Under the pieces are notes generated by a model, which was given only the letters and a program-made list of their open reading frames with translations, did no database searches and was not told where the DNA came from. DNA of 64,000 bases, taken from Hyalella azteca (taxonomy: Eukaryota; Arthropoda; Malacostraca; Amphipoda; Hyalellidae). Each line of letters starts with the position of its first letter. Position 1 is the first letter of the stretch. The DNA lies in contig NW_025934831.1 in NCBI RefSeq assembly GCF_000764305.2, positions 1 through 64,000 on the forward strand. Direction: 5' to 3'. Positions 36,641 to 47,452 of this stretch are shown in pieces. A program made the translations under genes and the position numbers.

Positions 36641-39600
36641 CTGTGGGAAGTGTGTAGGATTTAGTATTTACTTAAAGGCATCCCGTTTCTGAATAATCAG
36701 AAAGGATGATAAACTCAAAGATAAAAATCAGTACCTCAGCTTTGTACACTTTACACTAGTTCAACTAATAAAATTCTTCGCTGATTAATTTATCGAAAAA
36801 ATCAACAATTTAAAAAAAAATAAATGGAGCGTCAGGGTCCAAAATAGGAAATTTCGTCTTTTCCGCTTTTTATGCTCATCTTAACGCTTACATTCTGACG
36901 CGTCTATAAAGGCCCGTTCACACTGCGGGCAACACACGGGCGTCAAGCACCTCACCGCCCCTCCACGTGCGCTTTTTGTGGGCAACGAAGCGATTGACGA
37001 GCAAGCGATTCACAGGCGCCCTGCCTCATGCAACACAAGCGCTGCACTCAGTGGACGGCTGTCCGTGGTCTACTGAGGTTGTTTGTATACGCTGGTCCTT
37101 TACTATGGCAACTAACGCCAGACTTGTTAGGACTCGCTCTCTAGTAGAGAGGCTAATAATTGATCTTTGTAGAGAGCATGAATGCCTGTAAAGAGTTCAG
37201 TCAGAGGAGTATAAAAATCGAAATGCAGAAGAACAAGCTCCGGTGAAAATGGTTGATGTTTAAAAACTTTTGTTTACAAGTCACCATTGACAAGGTTTGC
37301 AAGAAAATTCATACGTTGCGTTCGCAATTCCATCGTGAAATGAATTTCATTGCAAATAGAATAGAATAGAAGTGTCGGCGCTGAAGAAATAGGCCCATGG
37401 CCTGTTGCCGATTCTTGAACTTTTCGTGACTTGATTCACAAGGGATCCGGCCTTTGGAACCCGATCTTTCCATAGCTGACGATTGATTGAGATAGCTGGA
37501 TGAGTGGCATTATTTTCTTTAGCAGACTGTCAAACAAGTCCACGGGCAGTCTAGTATAATTTTGAAAGTCCGATACATTCAAAACTGATAATTCTTTGAA
37601 AATGTAATTGTGTGAGCAACCTCTTCTTTGCAACCATTTTTTCACCCGAATACGGCGACGCCTACATCTTTTCTTACCAGCAGCACACCCGAGAACAATG
37701 ACCCAGAGCTCAAATTCGGATACATCCATCCTCGCTGACGTCTAACTAGCAACTAATCTTCGAAGCGCGCGGTCTCGAGATACCGCGTACAAAAATAAGT
37801 GAACGGTTGTGGGCGGTGAGGCGCTGCAGCAAGCGCCTCATTGCCCCTTGTGTAAACGAGCCTTAACGGTACCAAAACGGTCTCTGTACGTTGATTTATG
37901 CGTTCACGACAGATCGCGAAAGAGTTACTCTGCGTGAACCTTTAACAAATACCTGCCTAGGAAATTCGAGCCAGCCACATATTAGTGTGCTCTCTCAGCC
38001 TCGGGCTTCAGTTACACCTGAGCTGTCACGTGGGAAGGTGTACATGCCGTTGTTCTCTACATCGCTGTCTCACTTCAGAGTGAACTAACACGTAACTTGA
38101 GTATCTTGGCTACGATAAATGCCTTTATATAGCGCGCGCGCCGTCAGTGGACGTTTCTCGGCTGTCCTCCAAAACCTCCAACCGCTCTCACTGCAAACCC
38201 ATCTCCTAGAGTTTTGAAGCTACAGCAATGAAAGATATACCGTTCAATTTGCAAATTAAAGATCTACAAAATGTTGGGTGCGTTTTCCTAATTTCGTTAT
38301 TGTATGGATTTTGTTCTGCAAAAAAATACAAAAAATTATTCTGCAAATAAAACAATTTCTGAAAAATTTACAAAAATGCCCCCGCTCCCACAAAAATGAG
38401 AATTTCAAAAAACGCATGCATCATTTTATAGATTTGTTCAATAGGCATTGATTGATATGTTACTCAACATGTAGCTTGAAAATCCTAGGAGGGATAGAAC
38501 AGTATCCCCTTTTTTGACCGTTTTCTAAGAATTTCACGTTTTCTCTCATTTTTCGAAAAATTTACATGAGCAAAAAAGTCTTAGATTTCTTTTTACATAT
38601 GTGCACCAAGTTTCGTAGTGATCCGTCAGTAAATAACCGAGATACAAATGACCCAGTTGCTCTCCTTAAATGGATTTACTAAGATCAGGGCCCATACTTT
38701 CAAAAAAAGTTTAGAGATCGTAAGTTCATCAGCCAATCATTGACGGCCTTTCAAGCAAAATAGGCCCAGAACTTACTGCTTGCATTCAAACCGTCCCTGA
38801 CTGCAACGAAGACTAAGGCGTCAGAGAGGATGGCGACGCTGGCGCCCCTGGGGCAGAAGAGCTGCGCGTGGTTCCTGTCGACGAGGACGTCAACGTAGAC
38901 GAAAGTCCTGGCGCCATCTTTGTACAACACGCGCGTGTGGTTGAAGTCGCCTGAAGTTGAGAATTTAGCTTATTTTCAAAGATGTTGGAGTACATAAGAC
39001 GTTGAAAAACTGAAACGAATTAGATAGTCTGTGATAAAATCATTAAACTCTTATTAAACATTACAAGAATGGGAAATTTCACGTTTGAGGAAGGTGTAGG
39101 CGAGGTCGTCGGGCTGCAGCAGCAGAGGCACGGCAGTGGCAGTGGAGAAGGAGCAGGACGCCGCCCTGCCAGCGGTGGCAGGGACGTACGAGAAGACCGT
39201 GCAGCTCGCGTCCCACCAGCACTTCAACTTGCACGTGCCTGCCATGAAGAAAAAATTAGTTTACTTAGTTGAAAACATTAATTAATCATGTTAAAATTTG
39301 TACACAAATTAGTTTACTCAGATGAAAGGCAATAAGTCCAGCAGCTATCTCAGTCAATAGTCAGTTATGGAAAGATCGGGTTCCAGAGGCCTGATCCCTT
39401 GTGAATCAAGTCACGAAAAATACAAGAATCGACAATAGGCCATGGGCCTATTTCTCCAGTGCCGACACTTCTATTCTATTCTAATCTATTCTAAAACTGT
39501 TATTCATCATGATAAATTTGTACACAAATGAGTTTACTCGGAAGAAAAAGTTATGCATCATAGACCAGAATAGAATAGAAGTGTCGGCATTGGAGAAATA

Positions 39601-42600
39601 GGCCCATGGCCTATTGTCGATTCTTGTACTTTTCGTGACTTGATTCACAAGGGATCCGGCCTTTGGAACCCGATCTTTCCATAAGATCGGGATCTTTCCA
39701 CGATTGATTGGGGTACTGCTGGACTTATTGCCTGGTCCGTAAGGTGCTAGGTATTTAAGACTGAACATATGCATCTGCATAGCTTCGTCTAGTCTGTTCT
39801 TGAAGGCGTTCATACTCGAAGCGTCAACGATGCTATCAGGGAGGCTGTTCCACATGTCGGTGACTCGAAGCGAGAAGAAATGTGGTCGCATGGATGTGTT
39901 ACAACGAAGTTTTTTAGTTTTTAGCCGTGGCCCCTGGTGTTTGTTCTTGTTTCAAATTCTAGTAATCCTTCTGGGACCTTGTAATAACTTGTAAACTTCA
40001 ATGAGGTCATCACGCAGACGTCGATAACTGAGGCTTGGAAGCTTCATAATATTTAATCTTCAATCTCTTGCCTTTCAAGATCGGAATTATCCTTGTTGCA
40101 CGTCTTTGAATACTCTCGACTAAATTTTTGTCCTTTTCAAGTTCGGTGACCACATGACGATTCCAAACTCTACGTTCGGGCGCACAACAGCAACAAACAA
40201 CTGCTGCATCTAGGAACTCGAGAGAGCGTCTGATCAGTACAAATCGTTTATTGGCTTTATTTAAATTGACCTTCAACATGCTTAGAAAATTTCAACTCAT
40301 TGTCGATATTAACTTCTAAATCTCTTTCCATCTCACCTTGCAACTGTACTTTTTGCGACGTATTCTTCACTGTATTATAAAATTTGTGTCGTCAGCATAC
40401 ATCGAGCACACGCTAGACACAGCTTCTGGCAGATCGTTTATAAACGCAACGAATAAAACAGGCCCGAGAACGTTTCCTTGTGGCACGCCGCTGCGCACTG
40501 AAGCCCAGTCTGATACGGACCCATTAATACTGACACGTTGTCGTCTCCCTAATAGAAAATCTCTAATCCATTTGAGTACATTGCTCCCAATTCCCAAAGA
40601 CTTCAATTTACGCAACAGCCGCTCATGTGGGACACTGTCAAATGCCATGGCAAAATCGAGGTACATTGCATCTACTGGATCCCTTTCGTCCAGCAGACGC
40701 GGGTCCATTCGTTCAGAGTCGACAAGAGGTTAGTGGTGCAGGATCTCCCGGCAATAAAGCCATTTTGATAGTCTTGTTAGAGATTATTAGCAGTCAAATG
40801 ATCGATCAATCGATCCCTCACAACAGATTCCATTACCTTGCAAACGACACTTGCCAAACTGACGGCGATAGTTGTCTGGGCAGCTTATGTCACCTTTTTT
40901 AAACAATGGTGTCACTTGCGCTTCTTCCCAGTCAGCCGGCAAGATCCCTAGCTTCGTTCAAAGTTTTATTAAAAATGACGTCAAAGGGCCGGCTAGGACA
41001 GTTGCTAACTCTTTAAGTAATCTTTATAAGCAAGTCGTCCGGTCCACATGACTTGTTTGGATTTACAGCGATCAGGCGCTTGAGAACCTCTTCTTCTTAT
41101 ATTTTAAAACTTGTTAATTTAAAGCCGACTGGGCGCTCCTCAATAGCTGGAATACTGTTCAAATCCTCTTCTGTGAATACGCTACTGAAAAACTGATTAA
41201 GAACGTTAGCCTTGCCCTCATCAGAGGATATATTTCGTTGATCTACTTTCAAATCAGAAATGCCGTCCTTTATCTTGCACTTCGAGCTAGCGTACAAATA
41301 AAAGAAGGCTTTCGGGTCCTTTTTTGCATTTTTAGCAATATTTTTTCGAGGGTTTTTCAGCGGTGCGACAGCTTTCTTTAGCTTGATTCCGAGCTCTTGC
41401 GTATAGGTTATAGTCAGCATCGCTACGAGTCTGTAAATAACGCTGGTAGGCTTCCTTCTTTGTTTTCAGCTTAGCTAGAACTGTACTTACTGTTCATCCC
41501 CTGAGTTTTTTGACTCCATCAAGCTTAATTTTAGGCACACAAGCATCAACTGCAGACATAACCGTGTCCTTGAGATACTGCATGACCATGACTCAGCCAC
41601 ATTCATGTTCTTAATGCTGTTCAAAATATTTACAGCATTCACTGCTTCACGGATTTTGGCATAGTCGCCTTTCGCAAAATTCAAACGCTCACGCTTCCGA
41701 GGCGTCTTTCCTGTACCGCACTTAAGACTGAAAAACAATTATTGGTAATGGGTTTTGCCCAATGGAGCCTCGTGACGAAGCTCATCTAACATTGATTCTT
41801 CACTAATAAAGACCAGGTCTAAAATATAGGGAGTCTGTTTATTTCTATAATGGGTTGGTTTGGTAACGTGCTGGACTAGGAAGGAGTCTCCCACAGACTC
41901 CATGAACAAGGATGCTGGGTGATTCTCATCCCTTGGAGAGGATCCATCTGTCCAGTCTAGCTCTGGATGATTAAAATCACCAACGATCAACGTGTGTGAC
42001 CTACGGAAAATCATGCTCGGTAAAAGACTGTTTAGTACTTTATCGTAATCAGAGAAACTTTTTATTCAAAACAGAATCCGAGTTCGTGTAAAAACATTTA
42101 AAAACGTTTTGTGCATTTTCACTTTGATGCATGCATTTACTTCTTACATTATTTACAGGCCTGGATCTATGGACATGACTTCTTACTTGTCTACCAGCTC
42201 CGCTGACTGATCGTGTGCGGTCGGTGTTGTCTTGACATCGTGAGAGTGGTTGACCTGAGTCTCCGTGTTTTTCCTCCTGAGTCTCTCCTGCCATTTCTTG
42301 CGAAAATTTACTCTCTCTAAAGGGGTAGCACCCTTCTTAACAAAGACTAAATTAAACTCTAAGAATTCACTTAGTTTTCTCGCAGTCTTAAGCACATGTC
42401 CGACCTGGGCTGTATTCTGCACAGTCACCAACAGCGGTCTACAGGCGGTAGCGTCTTTCGATCGCAGCCTCTTGCATGCCGTTATATTCACAACGACGTT
42501 AAGTGCCATGACACAGCAATCAGTAATAAACGCAGCATCCGAAGCATTGCTTTCGGGAACGTTAAACTAAACAAGGTTAAGTCTTCTCCTCTCTCTATCC

Positions 42601-45454
42601 AGCAGTTCACGAGTGCTCTCGTTGGCGAGATCAGAGATGACCTCTTTGAGGCCTTTACCTTCTGTTCTGTGTTATCGCTATCTTCTGTTTTGTGTAGATG
42701 ATCTTTCATTTCCACCAGCTCGTTTCGTAACGAGTGTAATTCGCTATGCAACAAGCTCAATACTTTCTTGTGGTTCTCCTCCATTTCGGCTCTCTTTCTC
42801 AACTCCTGCTTGTTGGTTTCTTCCATTTCGGTCTTAAAGACAGAAAACATAGAAGAGCACTTCTAATCCACCATCTTTACGCTTTTTACAGCGCTAAGTG
42901 CAGATTGCTGGCAGTCCTGGCAATCCAAGTGTACTGTTTTGTTTCTGCGAATAACCGAGCAGTCTGTCTTGCTCAACTTTGCACAATTGTTGCAGATGAT
43001 ATCCCCGCAACGAACACAGGCCACTGTAGCGTCATTGACGTTGAGCGAAACCAGCTTGCAAGATTTACAAATTTCCCCTCGCTCATTTTTGCATTTTTGC
43101 GATTTGATCTTCACATTTGGTTTAACAGGACTAGGCTCTTTTCAATAATTTTTTTCTTCTCTGACCAGCCATCGTGAAATCTTAGAGCTAAATAAACGCG
43201 AGTTAAAAACCGACATCAAGTTGAGTAAAAATTGTACAAATTACCAAAGTGCTGTAAAAAACTCTGTTACAGACTTGAGAGTAAGCGGCTTTCAGAGAGC
43301 GGCGATCTCAGCGGCTTAGGTGTTCAGAGTAGAGGTAGGCTTGGACAAGAAAATAAAGGCTGTATTGTCCCGCGTGGGCGAGGCAGTCATACGTTACCCT
43401 CGCAAGCAAGCGTCCCTCACTGACTCTAAAAGTCCGCGTTATTAAAATGAAAACACTTTTACTATAGGCCGGTTCTTTCTATTCGCATTCTAATTCACAG
43501 ACTTCACTGAAACTCGGTCATTCTCTGACACGGATCATAAAAAAATGCGAAAAGAGTTCCAAAAACGGCACAGTAAAAGTTAAAAATTTGGAAATTTGGG
43601 ACCACAAACATGAGCGGCCTCTCTGGACCACGGCTGAACGGGTGAGTTTTTGTGTTTACTCTGAAGAAAACAGTTATTTATCATGTTTAAAATTTAGTGA
43701 ACAAATTAGTTTACTGGGATGAAAACAGTTATTCGTCATGTTTAAATTTGTACAAAAATGAGTTTACTCAGAAGAAAACAGTTATTCATTATGTTTAAAT
43801 TTGTACACAAATGGGCTTCCTCGGATGAAAACAGTTTTTCAACATGTTTTAAATTTGTACACAAATGGGCTTCCTCATATGGAAACAGTTTTTCAACATG
43901 TTTTAAATTTGTACACAAATGAGTTTACTCAGAAGAAAACAGTTATTCATCATGCTTAAATTTGTAAACAAATGAGCTTACTCATATGGAAACAGTTATT
44001 CAACATGTTTAAATTTGTACAAAAATGAGTTTACTCAGAAGAAAACAGTTATTCATCATGCTTAAATTTGTACACAAATGAGCTTCCTCAAATGGAAACA
44101 GTTATTCATCATGTTTAAATTTGTACACAAAAGAGTTTACTCGGATGAAAACAGTTATTCATCATGTTTAAATTTGTACAAAAATGAGTTTACTGGGATG
44201 AAATCAGTTATTCATCATGTTTAAATTTGTACATAAATGAGCTTCCTCAAATGGAAACAGTTTTTCAACATAATTCAAATTTGTACACAAATGAGTTTAC
44301 TCGGATGAAAATAGTTATTCATCATGCTTAAATTTGTACACAAATGAGCTTCCTCATATGGAAACAGTTATTCAACATGTTTAAATTATACACAAATTAG
44401 TTTTCTCGGCTGAAAATAGTTATTCATCATGTTTAAATTTGCACACAAATTACTTAACATCGGATGCAAATAGCAACGTTTAATATCGGAAATTACTCAC
44501 AAAATGTGATGCTTTGGAGGCTAAATGGCGCACTCGACGCTTGACTTTGCCGACAATAGGTAAATTGCCATGAAATATGGTATTATCTCTAATTATTTAT
44601 ACGCTAAATTGCGATGAAATACGATTTAGTCTCAAATTATGCATACGATAACTTGCGATGAAATATGGTAAAATCTCTAATTATTCATACGCTAAACTGC
44701 GATGAAATACGATTTAATCTCAAATTATGCATACGATGAATTGCTATGATATACGATTTAATCTCTAATTATTCATACGCTAAATTGCGATGAAATACGA
44801 TTTAATCTCAAATTATGCATACGATAACTTGCGATGAAATATGGTATAATCTCTAATTATTCATATGCTAAACTGCGATGAAATACGATTTAGTCTCAAA
44901 TTATGCATACGATAAATTACGATGAAATATGGTATAATCTCTAATTATTCATACGCTAAATTGCGATGAAATACGATTTAATCTCAAATTATGCATACGA
45001 TAAATTGCGACGAAATATGGTTAAATAATCTCTAATTATTCATACGCTAAATTGCGATGAAATACGATTTAATCTCAAATTATGCATACGATAAATTGCG
45101 ACGAAATATGGTTAAATCTCTAATTATTCATACGCTAAATTGCGATGAAATACGATTTAGTCTCAAATTATTCATTCGGCAAATTGCGATTAATTACGGT
45201 AAAATCCCCAATTCTTCGTTCAATAAATAGCGATGAAATACGGTATAGTCTCTAATCATTCATGAATCGGTTTCGGTAACGAAGCTTTTTGAAACATTGT
45301 CACTCACAGATAGATCTTACATTGCAATTTTACACAAACTTTTATGGTTTAAACTTTAAATAATGATAGATGTTCTCTGAAATTTTAAATCAAACATTCA
45401 AGACATGGATGTCTTGAAACTCTGGATCAGCTTCTGGAAATTATAGTGCATGAG

Positions 45455-45485
<31 letters not shown>

Positions 45486-45955
45486 TAAATTGGTTGCAAC
45501 TTGCTTTTCCGTTTGCTAACGCCTGTAGGGAACAATGGTCGACTCATTGAAAAAATTATTGATTAAAAACGTTCTTTTATTTTTAATCAATAACTTTGTT
45601 TTCATTTCTATCTGGTTATATGTACGTAAATTACCTTAAACAAATATGACGAAAATTAAATCAAATATGACGAAATGAGAAGATGATAAAAGCTGATGCT
45701 AAAATCATTGATAAGATGATTAAAGCTTATACTAAAACCATTTTAATGTCAATACCCAACTTAGGTAGCAATAAATTAAGTAGCACAAAATGTATCACGC
45801 AACTCACATGCAGATGTATCGTTGATGCTGTAGGAAACATTTGCCGGTACCAGGTTCAACCTAGGATACATGCTGTAGGATGGAGTTGGGTCCTGAGAGA
45901 CGGCGTCTCTCATAGTCACGATCAGAGCCGATATCCCAAAAATTTTACGAAACAT
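36405..45955 (-). CDS. PAN/apple-like plus C-type lectin-like secreted protein, copy B (4 exons)
   Basis: Joined exons 45808-45955, 39083-39238, 38777-38950 and 36405-36640 give 237 codons with no stop or frameshift; introns are phase 1. The domain plan equals copy C. The CTLD half in exon 4 has the more canonical VWINA and QWEWGDG, and again lacks the second cysteine pair. Intron 1 is 6.6 kb and contains two long arrays and a CR1-like LINE. Intron 3 contains a MITE remnant and the Harbinger element. The leader (MFRKIFGISALIVTMRDAVS) is interrupted by charged residues and is a weaker signal peptide than in C; a methionine eight codons upstream (45976) is also in frame. Pairing of the distant exon 1 with exons 2-4 is inferred from phase and order. 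Confidence 0.62.
37105..37191 (+). pseudogene. MADF-like (Myb-type) protein start of the Harbinger element
   Basis: ATG followed by VRTRSLVERLIIDLCREHEC, then a stop; the same frame continues beyond it as SEEYKNRNAEEQA. The pattern LI.LCREHxxL...YKNRxxxxxA fits the MADF DNA-binding domain, the usual partner protein of PIF/Harbinger transposases. Confidence 0.55.
37356..37500 (-). mobile_element. CR1-like LINE 3' end fragment nested in the Harbinger element
   Basis: Starts (plus strand) with AATAG/AATAGA repeats and reads into the minus-strand LINE terminus with GGGATCCGGCCTTTGGAACC. It cuts off the transposase fragment of the host element. Confidence 0.72.
37501..37729 (-). pseudogene. PIF/Harbinger transposase N-terminal fragment
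   Basis: About 75 residues with a basic RRRRIRVKKWLQRR segment and FQNYTRLPVDLFDSLLKKI, the N-terminal pattern of PIF/Harbinger DDE transposases. The catalytic part is missing, replaced by a LINE 3' end. Confidence 0.68.
38689..38765 (+). mobile_element. MITE remnant in intron 3 of copy B (copy 6)
   Basis: Left half only, fused to the last bases of what in copy A is the MITE pair; one deletion removed ~200 bp between them. Confidence 0.65.
38777..38950 (-). CDS. Copy B exon 3
   Basis: 174 nt and, by direct reading, identical to copy A exon 3. Encodes LFCPRGASVAILSD; donor CAAGCA|GTAAGT. The intron just downstream carries a MITE remnant (38689-38765). Confidence 0.74.
39083..39238 (-). CDS. 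Copy B exon 2
   Basis: 156 nt, same acceptor and phase as in C. The donor is weaker (AAAC|GTGAAA), shared with copy A. The encoded protein segment is the same as that of copy C. Confidence 0.72.
39337..39490 (+). mobile_element. CR1-like LINE 3' end fragment
   Basis: Paralogue of the fragment at 30538-30705, at the matching place beside exon 2 of copy B. Only the 3' terminus is present, consistent with 5' truncation during target-primed reverse transcription. Confidence 0.75.
40367..40708 (-). pseudogene. LINE copy B reverse transcriptase core
   Basis: Visible RT motifs: AMYLDFAMAFDSVPHERLL, RSGVPQGNVLGPVLF and MYADDTNFI. The frame closes just after the YADD box. The expected thumb and C-terminus follow in other frames (40279-40010 and 39891-39780). 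Confidence 0.8.
41739..42140 (-). pseudogene. LINE copy B endonuclease remnant
   Basis: Begins CFYTNSDSVLNKK, typical of the start of an apurinic-type LINE endonuclease, then jumps to LIVGDFNHPELDW and ILDLVFISEE near its end. The central catalytic part is deleted. Part of it survives in LINE copy A (32260-32560). Confidence 0.65.
42183..43114 (-). pseudogene. LINE copy B ORF1 (PHD-like zinc finger, coiled coil)
   Basis: Three overlapping frames represent one broken protein. The first has cysteine pairs CKSC, CVRC, CNNC and CQDC with a histidine, as in the PHD-like finger of CR1 ORF1 proteins. The second (42850 down) is a charged coiled coil. The third (42509-42183) carries RPLLVTVQNTAQVGHVLKTA and a basic end. 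In LINE biology ORF1 binds the element RNA. Confidence 0.7.
43641..44455. repeat. 53-bp array in intron 1 of copy B
   Basis: About 15 units, against six in copy A, showing separate growth after the duplication. Confidence 0.85.
44560..45240. repeat. ~87-bp dimeric array in intron 1 of copy B
   Basis: About eight dimers alternating AATTATTCATACGC and AAATTATGCATACGA halves. Exon 1 lies 570 bp beyond; a short AAT run is at 45462-45486. Confidence 0.85.
45808..45955 (-). CDS. Copy B exon 1
   Basis: Start chosen at 45955 by alignment with copy C (MFRK versus MLRK); an in-frame ATG at 45976 is the alternative. It shares SYSMYxRLNLVPANVSY and NDTSAC with copy C. The donor GCAT|GTGAGT is at the same place and phase. 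About 60 percent similar to C at protein level by eye, so this exon is much more diverged than exon 2. Confidence 0.62.
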
Positions 45956-46904
45956 TTTATTTTTCTCAAAATGCATCTATTTTGCAAGACTTCTCTTCAA
46001 CTTCACTTCTTGTTGTTTGTTTGTCTGCTACAAATTTTATAATCGATATTCAACAAACTTCTAATTTTCCAATCGATCTGAAATTTTGCACACGTGCGTA
46101 AAGTCGGAGAGAATGTTTGAATCAATTAACAGAATAAATAATTTATATATTCTAAACATTTTATTAATATTCTAAAAAAATTCAAAAACTTTTTTATATT
46201 TAATATTGTTTTACTGGCCTCTCTAGAAGTGTTGTCTAATTTTTGAACGCATATTATTGCTTATGAAAAAAAGAGGGTAGACAGAGGTAATAAATGAGAA
46301 GGTAAGATATTGATTTGGAAACTTTAAATAAGTCTCTGCCGAATTAATGCGTCGTGAAATTTCTGATGAAACATGGGTGTCAATTCTAAAAATTGTGTAG
46401 TAACTCAACCTCAACCCAAGAAAAAATTTATTTTTTAAATAAACAAATTTTATTTACGTGAAGTTTGTTGCAGTAAGATTTCAAACTAAAAAAAATACAA
46501 TTGAGGTAATAAATCCATCTCTCTCTTTAAGTTGCTGTAAACACTGCATTAGTCTTATTTTAAATATCAATGAAGTATAACGACATAAATAAAATATATA
46601 TTTTTAAGAATACTCGATATATCTAGAGTTGGTATACCAGAACGTGAAGTCAAAACTCTGCATGTAGGCCTTTAACAATTTGAACTCTAATTTCAGCATC
46701 AAAACAACGAAACTTCTAATAATTCAAACGCAGTAGTTACAAAATTGTTCTCAAACCAATTACAAACGAACTACTGTTCGGTTGTAATTGGTTGCAATTG
46801 GTACTAACCGAAATAAGATTTCAAAGGTTAATCGATCAATGCAACAATAACTTTCTTTAATTACAGTCTGAAGCTGCCAATCTTGTATGATTGTGTGGAG
46901 GAGA

Positions 46905-47206
46905 TGCTACACGCTATACGTTTATGCTACACGCTATACGTTTATGTTGTACGCTATACGTTCATGGTACACGCTATACGTTTATGCTATACGTTATACG
47001 TTTATGCTACACGCTATACGTTCATGGTACACGCTATACGTTTATGCTACACGCTATACGTGTATGCTACACGCTATACGTTTATGCCACACGCTATACG
47101 TTTATGCTACACGCTATACGTTTATGCTACACGCTATACGTTTATGATGCCCGCTATACGTTTATGCTACACGCTATACGTTTATGCTACACGCTATACG
47201 TGCGTT
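46905..47206. repeat. 20-bp satellite
   Basis: About 15 units of TACACGCTATACGTTTATGC. Flank 45956-46904 has no recognised feature. Confidence 0.92.
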
Positions 47207-47452
47207 ATACGCGATTGCTCTCCACCAGAATAAGTGAATGTGCCAGTGAAGTATCGATTCTAACCGTCGTAAATATCTTATAGATCTATGAAAAAGGTTA
47301 TAAAGTTAAATATAGCTTGCTACGAACAATTTAATAATGCAATTACAAGCAACTGTCATCTCTGATCAAAATATCGATCGTTAGACTAAATTCCGGGCGC
47401 AAAGTAAATAAGAAATTCGGCGTTATCTATGCAGGCGTTTGAAATTTCGATT

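Larger units (their letters stand above)
36910..37863. mobile_element. PIF/Harbinger DNA transposon remnant (954 bp)
   Basis: Imperfect terminal inverted repeats AGGCCCGTTCACACTGCGGG and, at the other end, AGGCTCGTTTACACAAGGGG, with CACCTCACCGCCC-like continuation. Flanked by TAA on both sides (36907-36909, 37864-37866), the TWA target typical of this superfamily. Inside are the starts of both usual proteins, MADF-like and transposase, and a nested LINE fragment. A related repeat at 11015-11130 lacks it. Confidence 0.78.
39563..43640 (-). mobile_element. CR1-like non-LTR retrotransposon (LINE), copy B
   Basis: About 4.1 kb, minus strand, inserted in the intron-1 array of gene copy B; both flanks are array units. 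In order: 5' leader (43640-43150), an ORF1 with a PHD-like cysteine cluster, coiled coil and basic tail (about 43114-42183), the start and end of an endonuclease (42140-41739), an RT with YADD (40708-40367), the C-terminal motif FFSLRVTDMWNSLPDSIVDA (near 39870), and a 3' end rich in ATTCT. Many stops, frameshifts and an internal endonuclease deletion make it dead. CR1 or a near relative of the jockey superfamily is my family call. Confidence 0.8.

Noticed and set aside
36192..36692. 166-codon plus-strand frame
   Set aside because: Antisense of the 30-bp array and lectin exon 4; the minus-strand frame carries the CTLD motifs.
45776..45976. Stand-alone 66-codon gene
   Set aside because: Alignment with copy C shows it is exon 1 of the lectin gene; codons after 45808 are intron.
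46883..47283. Three overlapping frames of RLCYTLYVY repeats
   Set aside because: 20-bp satellite, open in all three frames because the period is not a multiple of three.
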